Below are positions 35,493-43,779 of a stretch of DNA of 64,000 bases, one piece after another (the stretch's first letter is position 1; each line of letters begins with the position of its first letter). This DNA comes from Parvibaculum sp036499025. GTDB taxonomy: Bacteria; Pseudomonadota; Alphaproteobacteria; Parvibaculales; Parvibaculaceae. The notes below the pieces were generated by a model. It ran no database searches. It saw only the letters and a program-made list of their open reading frames with translations, and was not told the origin of the DNA. The stretch lies in NCBI GenBank assembly GCA_036499025.1, contig DASYEM010000021.1:12548-76547 (forward strand), given 5' to 3'. The position numbers and the translations under genes are program-made.

Positions 35493-36650
35493 TCAATCAA
35501 GGCATGAAAACGCCTGCTCCAGATCGGCGCGAAGATCAGCCTCCGCTTCGAGGCCGATGGAGAGCCGCAACAGTGTATCGCCGATACCCGCCAGCCGTCG
35601 CGCTTCTGCGCCCATTCCGATATGCGTCATTGTCGCAGGGTGCGCGATGAGGCTTTCGACGCCGCCGAGAGATTCCGCGAGCGTGAAGATGCGGACGGCT
35701 TCGACAAGGCGGCGAACCTCCGCGGCGCCGCCGTCAAGTTCGAAGCTCAGCATGGCGCCGAAGCCCTTTTGTTGGGTTTTCGCGATGGCATGGCCCGGAT
35801 GGGTTTCAAGACCGGGATAATGGACGGCGCGGACACGCGGATGCTGTTGCAGAAAAAGGGCGAGCGACATGGCGTTGCGCTGCTGCGCCTCGATGCGCGG
35901 AAAGAGCGTGCGCACGCCGCGTAGCGTCATATAGGCGTCGAAGGGGGATCCGATGATGCCGGTCACATTGGCCCAAGCGGCGAGCGTTTCCGCGTCCGCC
36001 TTGTCGGCGGCGATGACGGCCCCGCCGATGACGTCGGAATGGCCGTTCAGATATTTGGTCGTCGAGTGAATGACGAAATCCGCGCCGAGGGCGATGGGAT
36101 TTTGCAGAGCCGGTGAGAGGAAAGTGTTATCGACCGCGATCTTGGCGCCGACGGCCTTGGCGCGCGCCGCGATGGCGGCGATGTCGACGACGCGCATCAG
36201 CGGATTGCTGGGCGTCTCGATCAGCACAAGCGCGGGCACACCCTCGAGCGCCCGCGCCAGTGCCTCCTCGTCTCCCTGATCGACGAAAACGACGTCGAAT
36301 TGTCGCCGCTCCCCCCGGGCGGCGAGGAGACGATAGGTGCCCGAATAGCAATCATGCGGCGCGACGACGAGATCGTCGGGCCGGAGCAGCGAGAGAACGA
36401 GATCGATGGCCGCCATGCCCGAGGACGTGACGACGGCCCCCGCGCCGCCCTCGAGCTTTGCCAGCGTGTCGGCCAGCATGTCGCGGCTGGGATTGACGGT
36501 GCGGGAATAATCGTAGGGACCCGCGCGCTCATAGCCCTGAAAAGCGAAGGTGCTGGACAGGTAGAGCGGTGGGGCGACGGCGCCGAAGGCGGGATCGCTA
36601 GCGATCCCGTTCGACGCCGCCACGGTCTCTGGCGCTTTGCGCTCCGGCAT
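35493..36650 (-). CDS. Cys/Met-metabolism PLP enzyme (cystathionine gamma-synthase/beta-lyase family)
   Basis: A 385-residue fold-type I PLP enzyme. The PLP lysine is in VIHSTTKYLNGHSDVIGG, preceded by VVTSSGMAAIDLVLSLL and LVLIETPSNPLMRVVDI. Members make or cleave cystathionine or use O-acetylhomoserine with sulfide. The exact reaction cannot be assigned. Being next to sulfite reductase genes on the same strand, it plausibly uses the sulfide they generate. Its start is 21 bases from the peroxiredoxin stop. Confidence 0.85.
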   Translation of the reverse strand: MPERKAPETVAASNGIASDPAFGAVAPPLYLSSTFAFQGYERAGPYDYSRTVNPSRDMLADTLAKLEGGAGAVVTSSGMAAIDLVLSLLRPDDLVVAPHDCYSGTYRLLAARGERRQFDVVFVDQGDEEALARALEGVPALVLIETPSNPLMRVVDIAAIAARAKAVGAKIAVDNTFLSPALQNPIALGADFVIHSTTKYLNGHSDVIGGAVIAADKADAETLAAWANVTGIIGSPFDAYMTLRGVRTLFPRIEAQQRNAMSLALFLQQHPRVRAVHYPGLETHPGHAIAKTQQKGFGAMLSFELDGGAAEVRRLVEAVRIFTLAESLGGVESLIAHPATMTHIGMGAEARRLAGIGDTLLRLSIGLEAEADLRADLEQAFSCLD

Positions 36651-36671
36651 GTGAGGTGCCTTTGTAAAAGC

Positions 36672-37301
36672 TCAGCGAAGCTGAACCATACGCAGATAGG
36701 GCTTCAATTCCTTCCAGCCCTGCGGGAAGCGTTCCTTGGCCTGTTCGGTCGAGAGGCTCGGCGAGATGATGACCGGCTGGCCGGGCGTCCAGTTCACGGG
36801 CGTCGAAACCTTTTCACCATCGGTGAGCTGGAGGCTGTCGATGGTACGAAGGATTTCCGCGAAGTTGCGGCCGGCGCTGGGCGGATAGGTCAGGATCAAG
36901 CGAATCTTCTTGTTGGGATCGATCACATAGACCGCGCGCACCGTGTAGGTCGGATCGGAATCCGGATGGATCATCTCGTAAAGGGTCGAGACCTTCTTGT
37001 CGTCGTCGGCGATCATCGGGAAATTGAGCTTCTGGCCCTGTGTTTCCTCGATGTCCTTTTCCCAGCCCTGATGTGCATCGACCGGATCGACCGAGAGGCC
37101 GATGGTCTTGACGCCGCGCTTGTCCCATTCGGGCTTCAGGCGGGCGACTTCACCGAGTTCCGTCGTGCAGACCGGTGTGAAATCCTTGGGGTGGCTGAAG
37201 AAGACGCCCCAGGAATTGCCGAGCCATTTGTGGAAGCTGATCGGACCTTGCGTGCTGTTCTGTTCAAAGTCCGGGGCGATCTGACCGAGTAGTAGTGACA
37301 T
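36672..37301 (-). CDS. 1-Cys peroxiredoxin (Prx6-like)
   Basis: A 209-residue thiol peroxidase that reduces H2O2 and organic peroxides. The peroxidatic cysteine lies in FFSHPKDFTPVCTTELG. The extended C-terminal arm (PGQPVIISPSLSTEQAKERF) and the length are those of the Prx6 group. No resolving cysteine is apparent. It lies between cysI and the Cys/Met enzyme. Confidence 0.93.
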   Translation of the reverse strand: MSLLLGQIAPDFEQNSTQGPISFHKWLGNSWGVFFSHPKDFTPVCTTELGEVARLKPEWDKRGVKTIGLSVDPVDAHQGWEKDIEETQGQKLNFPMIADDDKKVSTLYEMIHPDSDPTYTVRAVYVIDPNKKIRLILTYPPSAGRNFAEILRTIDSLQLTDGEKVSTPVNWTPGQPVIISPSLSTEQAKERFPQGWKELKPYLRMVQLR

Positions 37302-37340
37302 TCTTTTTCTCCTCTATGGATGCCGGGATGGGGGAGGGGT

Positions 37341-39080
37341 TCAGTCGTTGAAGTGGCGGCCTTCCTTGACCTCGGCGACATATCCGGCGCGGATGGCGAA
37401 ATCGCCGAAGCGTTCGTCCGGTTGGCGCTCGCGGGCGAAATGCACGGCGAGTTTTTCAAAGGCGTCGAGGATCACATCCTCGCCGACATTTTCGAGATAC
37501 ATCTTGTTGAGGCGCTGGCCGTGAAAGCCACCGCCGAAATAGAGATTGTATTTCCCCGGCGCGCGGCCCGTCAGCGCGACTTCCGCGATATAGGGACGCG
37601 AGCAGCCATTGGGGCAGCCGGTCATGCGGATGGTTATCGGTTCATCGATGAGCCCCTGCGCCGACAGGATGGCCTCCATCTTCGTCAGCAGGTTCGGCAA
37701 ATAGCGTTCGCTTTCAGCCATGGCGAGGCCGCAGGTCGGCATCGACACGCACGCCATCGAATTGAGCCGCAGCCCGCTCAGCGCGTTCGAGCTTCCAAGC
37801 CCGTGCGCGTCCAGAAGCTTCTCAATGGCCGGGCGGGCCTTGGGCGCGACATCGGCGATGATGAGATTCTGGTTCGGCGTGACGCGGAACGTGCCGTGAT
37901 GGATTTTCGCAATGGCGCGCAGTGCGTCCATCAAAGGACGGCCCTCATGGTTGATGACGCGACCGTTTTCGATAAAGAGCGTGTAGTGCTCGAGCTCGTC
38001 CTCACCGCGCTGCCAGCCATACTGGTCGCCATTGGAGGTGAAAATCGCCTCGCGGGGCTCCTCGAAGGTAAAGCCCTGCCGCGCCTCGATGCCCGCCTTG
38101 ATCGCGTCGAGGCCCTTGTCATCGATCGTATATTTGAAGCGCGCATGCATGCGGTCGGCGCGGTCACCGAAATCGCGCTGCACCATCATCGTCGCGTCGA
38201 TCACTGCCGTGACCTTGTCCACCGCCACGAAGCCGATGAGACTCGCCAGACGCGGATAGGTTTCGGGCGCCTGATCGGTCCGCCCCATGCCGCCGCCGAT
38301 GACGACATTGAAACCTTCGAGCTTTCCCCTGGGCGCGATGGCGATGAAACCGAGATCCTGCGCGTAAATGTCGATGTCGTTGAACGGCGGCAGCACGAAG
38401 CCGATCTTGAATTTGCGCGGCATGTAGCTGCGACCGTAAAGCGGCTCTTCGGGTGTGGCCTGGTTGCGCGGCTCGGGCTCTTCCTCGTACCAGATTTCGC
38501 GATAGGCACCGGTCTTGGGAATGGCGTGGTCGCTGGCGGCCTTGGCCATCGCATAGACCTGGGCGTGGAGCGCGGAAAGCTGGGGATGGACAGAGCACAT
38601 GACGCCGCGAGAATCGTCGCCGCAAGCCGCGCGAGAGTCGAGGCCGACATCGCGCATACCCTGCATGAGCGGGCGCAGGTTCCGCTTCAATACACCATGA
38701 AACTGAAAGGTCTGGCGCGTCGTCAGCCTGAGCGTCTCGCCGCCATAGGCGCGGCCAAGCTCGTCGAGCTTCAGCCATTGCGCTGACGTCAACACGCCTC
38801 CGGGCAGGCGCACCCGCACCATGAAATCGAAGGCGGGCTCCAGCCGCTGGCGGCGTCGCTCGTCGCGGATGTCGCGATTGTCCTGCTGATAGATGCCGTG
38901 AAACTTCATCAGCTTGATATCGTCGCCGGGCACGGCGGCGGTCAGCTCCGCCACTAGCCCTTCGGCGATGGTGCCGCGAAGCTGGTTGCTGTTCGCTTTC
39001 AGCGTCTCGTCGGGGTTGAGCTTTTCCAACGGCTGCGAAACGTCGCGGCTACGATCCGATTTTTCAAGAAGCGTGGTCAT
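37341..39080 (-). CDS. cysI: Assimilatory nitrite/sulfite reductase hemoprotein (CysI-like)
   Basis: This is a siroheme and 4Fe-4S enzyme that reduces sulfite to sulfide, or nitrite to ammonia. The cluster cysteines are in ACVSMPTCGLAMAES and MTGCPNGCSRPYIAE. The N-terminal reductase half-repeat has RLTTRQTFQFHGVLK. The 579-residue length is close to CysI. The ATG at 39080 follows GAGGG; the frame also allows a TTG 12 bases upstream. It lies 8 bases after cysJ, which favours sulfite as substrate. Confidence 0.92.
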   Translation of the reverse strand: MTTLLEKSDRSRDVSQPLEKLNPDETLKANSNQLRGTIAEGLVAELTAAVPGDDIKLMKFHGIYQQDNRDIRDERRRQRLEPAFDFMVRVRLPGGVLTSAQWLKLDELGRAYGGETLRLTTRQTFQFHGVLKRNLRPLMQGMRDVGLDSRAACGDDSRGVMCSVHPQLSALHAQVYAMAKAASDHAIPKTGAYREIWYEEEPEPRNQATPEEPLYGRSYMPRKFKIGFVLPPFNDIDIYAQDLGFIAIAPRGKLEGFNVVIGGGMGRTDQAPETYPRLASLIGFVAVDKVTAVIDATMMVQRDFGDRADRMHARFKYTIDDKGLDAIKAGIEARQGFTFEEPREAIFTSNGDQYGWQRGEDELEHYTLFIENGRVINHEGRPLMDALRAIAKIHHGTFRVTPNQNLIIADVAPKARPAIEKLLDAHGLGSSNALSGLRLNSMACVSMPTCGLAMAESERYLPNLLTKMEAILSAQGLIDEPITIRMTGCPNGCSRPYIAEVALTGRAPGKYNLYFGGGFHGQRLNKMYLENVGEDVILDAFEKLAVHFARERQPDERFGDFAIRAGYVAEVKEGRHFND

Positions 39081-39088
39081 GCCGGCCC

Positions 39089-40939
39089 TCAATAGACGTC
39101 GAGTTGATAGCGATGTTCGCGTTGCAGCGTGCCCAGATATTCATCGGCGGCAGCGCGTCCGCGCCCGCTTTCCTGCTGGATGAGGGCGCTCAATGTCGCG
39201 TGAACGTCCGGCGCGAGATTGGCCGCGTCGCCACAGACATAGATATGCGCACCCTCTTCGAGCCAGGCATAGACGTCACGCGCTTGCTCGCGCAGCTTGT
39301 GTTGGACATAGGTTTTCGACGCGCTGTCGCGGGAGAAGGCGACGTTCATGCGGCTGAGCACGCCATCCTTCAGGAAGCCCTGCCATTCGGTCTGATAGAG
39401 GAAGTCGGAACGGAAATTGCGCTCGCCGAAAAAGAGCCAGGACTTGCCGCTCGCGCCGCGCGTCTCGCGCTCCTGCAAAAAGGCGCGGTAGGGGGCGACG
39501 CCGGTGCCCGCGCCGATCATGATGATGGGCGTGTCGTCGTCGGCCATTCGGAAATGCGGATTGGCCTGAACATAGACCGGCACGGTGGTGTCGGGTTCGG
39601 CACGGTCGGCGAAATAGCCCGATGCGACGCCGCTGCGCGGTTCGCCGTTGAGATCGTAGCGCACCGTGCTGATGGTGAGATGCACTTCGTCGGCCGCCAC
39701 CGCTTGCGACGAGGCGATGGAATAAAGGCGCGGTTGCAGCGGCCTGAGACCGGCGATGACGTTCTGCGCGTCGAGACCGCAGACCGGAAAGCGGCGGACG
39801 ACATCGACGACATGGTGACCGCGCAGGAACGCGGTGCGTGCCTCCGCTTCGCCTTCGCCCTTCAGCCGCTCGAGTTCAGCCGAGCCGCTAAGCTTTGCCC
39901 AATGGTCGATAAGGCGGGGCGTCGCCAGCGTGATTTCGAAATCGGTAGCCAGCGCCGCGCCCAGCGTGGTGGCGCGATCTTTCAGCGTGATCGGCGCATC
40001 GGCGTTGAGCGAGAGCGCGCCGAGAAGCGCCTCGACGAGGGCGGGATCATTGTGCGGAATGACGCCGAGTGCGTCGCCGGGCTCGAAGGTCAGGCCGCTC
40101 TCTTCGAGCGACAATTCGATATGGCGCGTTTCCTTGCTCGAGCCGCGCCCCGTCAAAACAAAATTGTCGATAACAGTGGCGGAGAAAGGGCGGCGCTTGT
40201 CGAAGACGGCAGCGGCGGGGGCGGCGCTGGTCTCTATTGATACACGCGCGCTGCCAACCACGCTTGCGCCGGAAGACGCGGCGGGTGTGATCTTTTCGAC
40301 CATAGCCGCGATCCACGCGGCGGCTGGCTCGTCGTAATCGACATCGCAATCGACGCGCGCTTCGATCTGCGTCGCGCCAAGTTCGGCCAGGCGCTTGTCG
40401 ATCTGCTTGCCGGCCTCGCAATAGCGCTCATAGGTCGAATCGCCCAGCGCCAGCACGGCATATTTCATGCCCGCCAGTTTCGGCGCCTTGCGGCTCGCGA
40501 GAAATTCAAAGAAGGCCATTGCCGATTGTGGCGCGTCGCCCTCGCCATGCGTGCTGGTGATGACGATCAGCGTCTGCTCGTCTTTCAGCTTGCGGGTCTT
40601 GTAGTCGGCCATGTCGGAAACGACGGGTTGAAGCCCGCATTCGCGCACCCGGTCGGCGAGTATCCGCGCCAGGGTCGCGCTGTTGCCGGTTTCGCTGCCA
40701 TAGAGAATGGTGAGGCCTTGCACCGCGCCGCCCGCATCCGGTGTGCCCGCCGCGGTCGCGCCTTGCGGGGCAGGGATGTAATCGGCATCCGCGATGACGC
40801 CGCGAACCCCACGATCGAGGCCGGCGAAATAGCCGCTCAGCCAAAGCGCCTGGCCGGGCCGCAACGATTGCGCGAGCGCATTGACCTGCTGCCACTGCTC
40901 CGCGGTCAGGGCGGTGGCTGGAAATTCGAATACGCTCAC
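39089..40939 (-). CDS. cysJ: Sulfite reductase flavoprotein alpha-component (CysJ-like)
   Basis: CysJ transfers electrons from NADPH to the CysI hemoprotein. The 616-residue product has an FMN flavodoxin domain (LYGSETGNSATLARILADRV), an FAD-binding domain (RLYSIASS) and an NADP-binding domain (IMIGAGTGVAPYRAFLQER, ending in REHRYQLDVY). The start is a GTG. The gene is divergent from a LysR regulator with a perfect inverted repeat in between, so cysJI is probably controlled by it. Confidence 0.93.
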   Translation of the reverse strand: MSVFEFPATALTAEQWQQVNALAQSLRPGQALWLSGYFAGLDRGVRGVIADADYIPAPQGATAAGTPDAGGAVQGLTILYGSETGNSATLARILADRVRECGLQPVVSDMADYKTRKLKDEQTLIVITSTHGEGDAPQSAMAFFEFLASRKAPKLAGMKYAVLALGDSTYERYCEAGKQIDKRLAELGATQIEARVDCDVDYDEPAAAWIAAMVEKITPAASSGASVVGSARVSIETSAAPAAAVFDKRRPFSATVIDNFVLTGRGSSKETRHIELSLEESGLTFEPGDALGVIPHNDPALVEALLGALSLNADAPITLKDRATTLGAALATDFEITLATPRLIDHWAKLSGSAELERLKGEGEAEARTAFLRGHHVVDVVRRFPVCGLDAQNVIAGLRPLQPRLYSIASSQAVAADEVHLTISTVRYDLNGEPRSGVASGYFADRAEPDTTVPVYVQANPHFRMADDDTPIIMIGAGTGVAPYRAFLQERETRGASGKSWLFFGERNFRSDFLYQTEWQGFLKDGVLSRMNVAFSRDSASKTYVQHKLREQARDVYAWLEEGAHIYVCGDAANLAPDVHATLSALIQQESGRGRAAADEYLGTLQREHRYQLDVY

Positions 40940-41048
40940 GACGGACGCGACCCTTCAGATTAGTTGCTGATCGAGGGGCGCACTCAGCCGCAGTCCAAAG
41001 GTTGAACTGAACAGCGCTCGTGTCATCAGCGAGCCCCATTCCAATTTC

Positions 41049-41065
41049 GCACTTGCGATAAGTGC
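41049..41065. promoter_or_regulatory. Probable LysR-type operator between cysJ and the LysR gene
   Basis: GCACTT, five bases, then AAGTGC form a perfect 17-base inverted repeat. It lies 110 bases upstream of cysJ and 51 bases upstream of the LysR start. LysR proteins usually bind an interrupted dyad of this size in a divergent promoter, so this is the best operator candidate. Confidence 0.55.
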
Positions 41066-41116
41066 AGACAAACGAATGATCTTGCCATTTAAGATGAAAT
41101 ATATTAATACAAAAAG

Positions 41117-41962
41117 ATGGATATCAACCTCGCTCGTACATTCCTGGAGGTGGTGAATACGGGCAGCTTCGTCGCCGCCGCCGAACGGCTGAATCTGACG
41201 CAGACGGCGATCAGCGCGCGCATCCGGGCGCTTGAAGACCAACTCGGGCGGCGGCTTTTCGTACGCAACAAGGCGGGTGCCCGCCTGACGCCCGCCGGAG
41301 AGCGCTTCATGCATGACGCGGCGACGCTTGTGCAAGTCTGGGAGCGGGCCCGCCAGCGTGTTGCCTTGCCGCCGGGCCGCGCCAATGTCGTCAGCATCGG
41401 CGGCGAGCTGAGCCTCTGGAGCCCGCTGCTCGCCGATTGGCTGGTATGGATGCGCCGGGAGTGTCCCGAGATCGCGCTCCGGGCCGAAGTCAATACGCCG
41501 GCCCATCTGCTCGATAGAGTGCAGAACGGTTCACTCGATCTGGCGGTGCTTTATAGCCCGCCGCCCCAATCCGATCTCGCGGTCGAACTCCTGACCGAGG
41601 AGAAACTCGTCATGGTGACGACGTCGAAGACGGAACAGCAGGCCCCCGACGATTACATTCATGTCGATTGGGGCCCGGCCTTCAACGCCAACCTCCAGGC
41701 CGCTTTCCCCGCATTGGCGAATCCCGCCGTCTCCATCTCGCTTGGGCCGCTGGCCCTGACGTATATGCTCGCTGTAGGCGGCAACGGCTATTTTCGATTG
41801 GGTGCGGTCAAAAACCATCTCGCCGACGGTCGGCTCCGCCTTGTCACACAGGCGCCGGAGTTCTCCTATTCTATCCACGCTATCTATTCGACGCGGAGCG
41901 AGACAGATCTCATCGACCGCGTCCGCGCCGGCTTGCGCTCCTGCACGACGTCCGACGCTTGA
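41117..41962 (+). CDS. LysR-family transcriptional regulator
   Basis: A 281-residue regulator. The N-terminal winged helix-turn-helix reads DINLARTFLEVVNTGSFVAA, with TQTAISARIRALEDQLG as recognition region. Residues ~90-280 form the periplasmic-binding-protein-like effector domain. It is divergent from cysJI-peroxiredoxin-Cys/Met enzyme, so it probably controls sulfur assimilation, like CysB or Cbl. The effector (for example O-acetylserine or sulfite) is not visible from sequence. Confidence 0.9.
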   Translation: MDINLARTFLEVVNTGSFVAAAERLNLTQTAISARIRALEDQLGRRLFVRNKAGARLTPAGERFMHDAATLVQVWERARQRVALPPGRANVVSIGGELSLWSPLLADWLVWMRRECPEIALRAEVNTPAHLLDRVQNGSLDLAVLYSPPPQSDLAVELLTEEKLVMVTTSKTEQQAPDDYIHVDWGPAFNANLQAAFPALANPAVSISLGPLALTYMLAVGGNGYFRLGAVKNHLADGRLRLVTQAPEFSYSIHAIYSTRSETDLIDRVRAGLRSCTTSDA

Positions 41963-42595
41963 AAGACGCGATGCGCATTCAGTTTTTCGGCATCAAGGGT
42001 TCGGCGATCTTATCGATGGAGAAGCTCGCGGATTTCTGACGGGGCGGAAATTCCTTGAAACTTTCGAGCAATTTCCCCAGCGGGGGAGGCGCACAGTCGT
42101 TGGATTGAACCCCAATGCGAGCCTGCCGCCAACGCTGCTGATGACGACAGAATAAATTGTGGCGCGTCACTCGAATATCAAACACGCAAAATTTCAATTT
42201 ATTGGTCAGAGAGAAAACAGCCAAATAAGTACGGAAATTGCTGGGCTCTATTGTACGTCCACCATATGCGCCCAGATAACCGGCATCGGCCGGTACATCT
42301 CGCAATGTCCAGTGGAATGAGCACTTCAGTCACAAGGATTGATCCGATAATATATATTATGGATATTATTTTGATAATCAATTCCAGAAGAGATGTTCTC
42401 GCGGATCCCCATTCAAGCTGTTGTATCTACGCCAAAATCCATTTTAGCACTGGCGAGACATCGCAGAGCCAACCGCAAATTGAACCATTTTGAGCGGCCC
42501 TCGTTCTATTCACGCAAGGTCGGCGGATTGCTGAAGGTCACCGCCCGCCAGAGCTTATGGGGATATGCGGGATTCATAGAACAGGAATTTGCGAT
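41963..42595. other. Low-GC intergenic stretch without a convincing gene
   Basis: This 633-base gap is visibly poorer in G+C than its neighbours, especially 42150-42400. It contains a perfect 14-base palindrome ATAATATATATTAT (42347-42360) followed by TATTATTTTGATAATC. A short ORF (41971-42039, 22 codons) and an 80-codon ORF (42251-42493) have no family-like sequence or clear ribosome-binding site. It may hold the promoter of the secreted protein gene at 42596 or a decayed insertion. Confidence 0.4.
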
Positions 42596-43081
42596 ATGAC
42601 CAACTTCAAACGTTTGCTTCTCGTCGGCGCGGCCGGCATTGCCCTCGGAATTGCACCGGCCAGCGCAGGCGTGATTGGAGGCACGGTCGGCGGGACCGGA
42701 GGCGGCAATGTCGGCGTTGGCTCCACAGGTGGCACGCTTGGCGGCAATGCGACGTCGAATGGCAGCCTCAGCACGCCGATGGGCAGCAGCAACGCCGGAG
42801 CCTCGGGCAGCGCGAGCGGCTCGGCTTCTTCGTCGGGCGCGACCGGCGGAGCAACGGTCGGCAGCAGCGGCGGCGCTTCGATGCCGGATGCGGGTGAGAC
42901 CACCGGCACCATTCGTCGCAATGGCGAAGACGCGGCAAATAGCGCGCGCAGCACCGCCGACGGGACCGTCGGAACGCTTAAAAGCACCGGCAAGGATGCC
43001 GTCGACAAAGCTGGCTCAACGTCTCTCGGTGCGGGCGGTTCGGCCAACGTGAATGGCGCCGCAGGCTCCACTTCAAACTAA
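42596..43081 (+). CDS. Gly/Ser-rich secreted protein
   Basis: The 161-residue product begins MTNFKRLLLVGAAGIALGIA and has a signal peptide likely cut after PASA. The mature part is dominated by Gly, Ser, Thr and Ala (GGTVGGTGGGNVGVGSTGG and SGSASGSASSSGATGG) with no cysteines visible. A charged segment (TIRRNGEDAANSARSTADG) follows. It looks disordered or like a fibre or matrix protein. AGGA lies 9-10 bases before the ATG, which is preferred over one 39 bases upstream. It is paired with another small secreted protein downstream. Function unknown. Confidence 0.7.
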   Translation: MTNFKRLLLVGAAGIALGIAPASAGVIGGTVGGTGGGNVGVGSTGGTLGGNATSNGSLSTPMGSSNAGASGSASGSASSSGATGGATVGSSGGASMPDAGETTGTIRRNGEDAANSARSTADGTVGTLKSTGKDAVDKAGSTSLGAGGSANVNGAAGSTSN

Positions 43082-43105
43082 CGTTTTGGCTTGCTCAAAA
43101 ATGGC

Positions 43106-43143
43106 GAAGGGCGCAGCGAAGCGGTTGCGCCCTTCTCTGTTTT
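43106..43143 (+). terminator. Rho-independent terminator after the Gly/Ser-rich gene
   Basis: GAAGGGCGCA and TGCGCCCTTC form a perfect 10-bp stem with a 10-base loop, followed by the T-rich TCTGTTTT. Confidence 0.75.
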
Positions 43144-43273
43144 CCCCACCGCTATTTTCTTGCTTGCGCACGCGGAAATTATTCTCCGAACAAGGATCAA
43201 AATTCTCATAACCGGGAACTGAACTCCATGCTCGTCCGTTTCATACACAGCAAATGTTCAAGGAGGAATTCAA

Positions 43274-43723
43274 ATGAAAATGAAACAAATTCTTCTCGCC
43301 AGCGCGGCGACCGTATTGCTTTCTATGCCGGTGATGGCCGCCGAGATGGGCGACATGACGGGCACTTCCGGCGTCACCGGAACTACGAAGACAATGCCGA
43401 ACGGCACGTCGAATGCGCCGGCGACTGGTCCCAACGCGACGGCCATTCCCGAAGTCCCGGCGGCCGGCGCTAACGCCGCTGGCTCCAGCACCGTTGGTGA
43501 AGGCACCACTGGTACGACGGGCAAAGATGGTGGTGCGGCTTCCACGGACTTGCAGCATCAGTTGACGACGAAGGGCTATACGTCGATCACGCCGAATGAC
43601 AGTGCCGGAGCCACGACAAGCGGCGAAACTCGCTTCAACGCGACCAATGCCGATGGCAAGAAAGTTCATCTGACCGTGAATGCCAATACGGGCGCCATCG
43701 TCAAAGAGATGCCGGCGGAATAA
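43274..43723 (+). CDS. Small secreted protein with PepSY-like C-terminus
   Basis: The 149-residue product has a signal peptide (MKMKQILLASAATVLLSMPV, cut near VMAA) and a low-complexity Gly/Thr/Ala middle. A C-terminal ~50 residues (LTTKGYTSITPNDSAG; FNATNADGKKVHLTVNANTG; AIVKE) resembles PepSY-type beta domains ending in DPxTGxI. AAGGAGG is a strong ribosome-binding site. It probably shares a role with the upstream Gly/Ser-rich protein, but each has its own terminator. Function unknown. Confidence 0.75.
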   Translation: MKMKQILLASAATVLLSMPVMAAEMGDMTGTSGVTGTTKTMPNGTSNAPATGPNATAIPEVPAAGANAAGSSTVGEGTTGTTGKDGGAASTDLQHQLTTKGYTSITPNDSAGATTSGETRFNATNADGKKVHLTVNANTGAIVKEMPAE

Positions 43724-43742
43724 CGCCCCGCAAATTTGATTT

Positions 43743-43773
43743 ACGGCTCGGCCTCATCGGCCGGGCCGTTTTT
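43743..43773. terminator. Terminator between the secreted protein gene and the convergent hydrolase
   Basis: ACGGCTCGGCC and GGCCGGGCCGT form an 11-bp stem (one G-T wobble) with a 5-base loop followed by TTTTT on the plus strand. It closes the plus-strand transcript just before the convergent minus-strand gene. Confidence 0.7.
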
Positions 43774-43779
43774 CGTGGG

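Noticed and set aside
37320..38786. 488-codon plus-strand frame opposite cysI
   Set aside because: cysI carries clear siroheme and iron-sulfur motifs. The opposite frame has no recognisable domain or ribosome-binding site.
42251..42493. 80-codon frame in the low-GC gap
   Set aside because: No ribosome-binding site, no family-like sequence, and it crosses the AT palindrome region. It was left as an unexplained gap.
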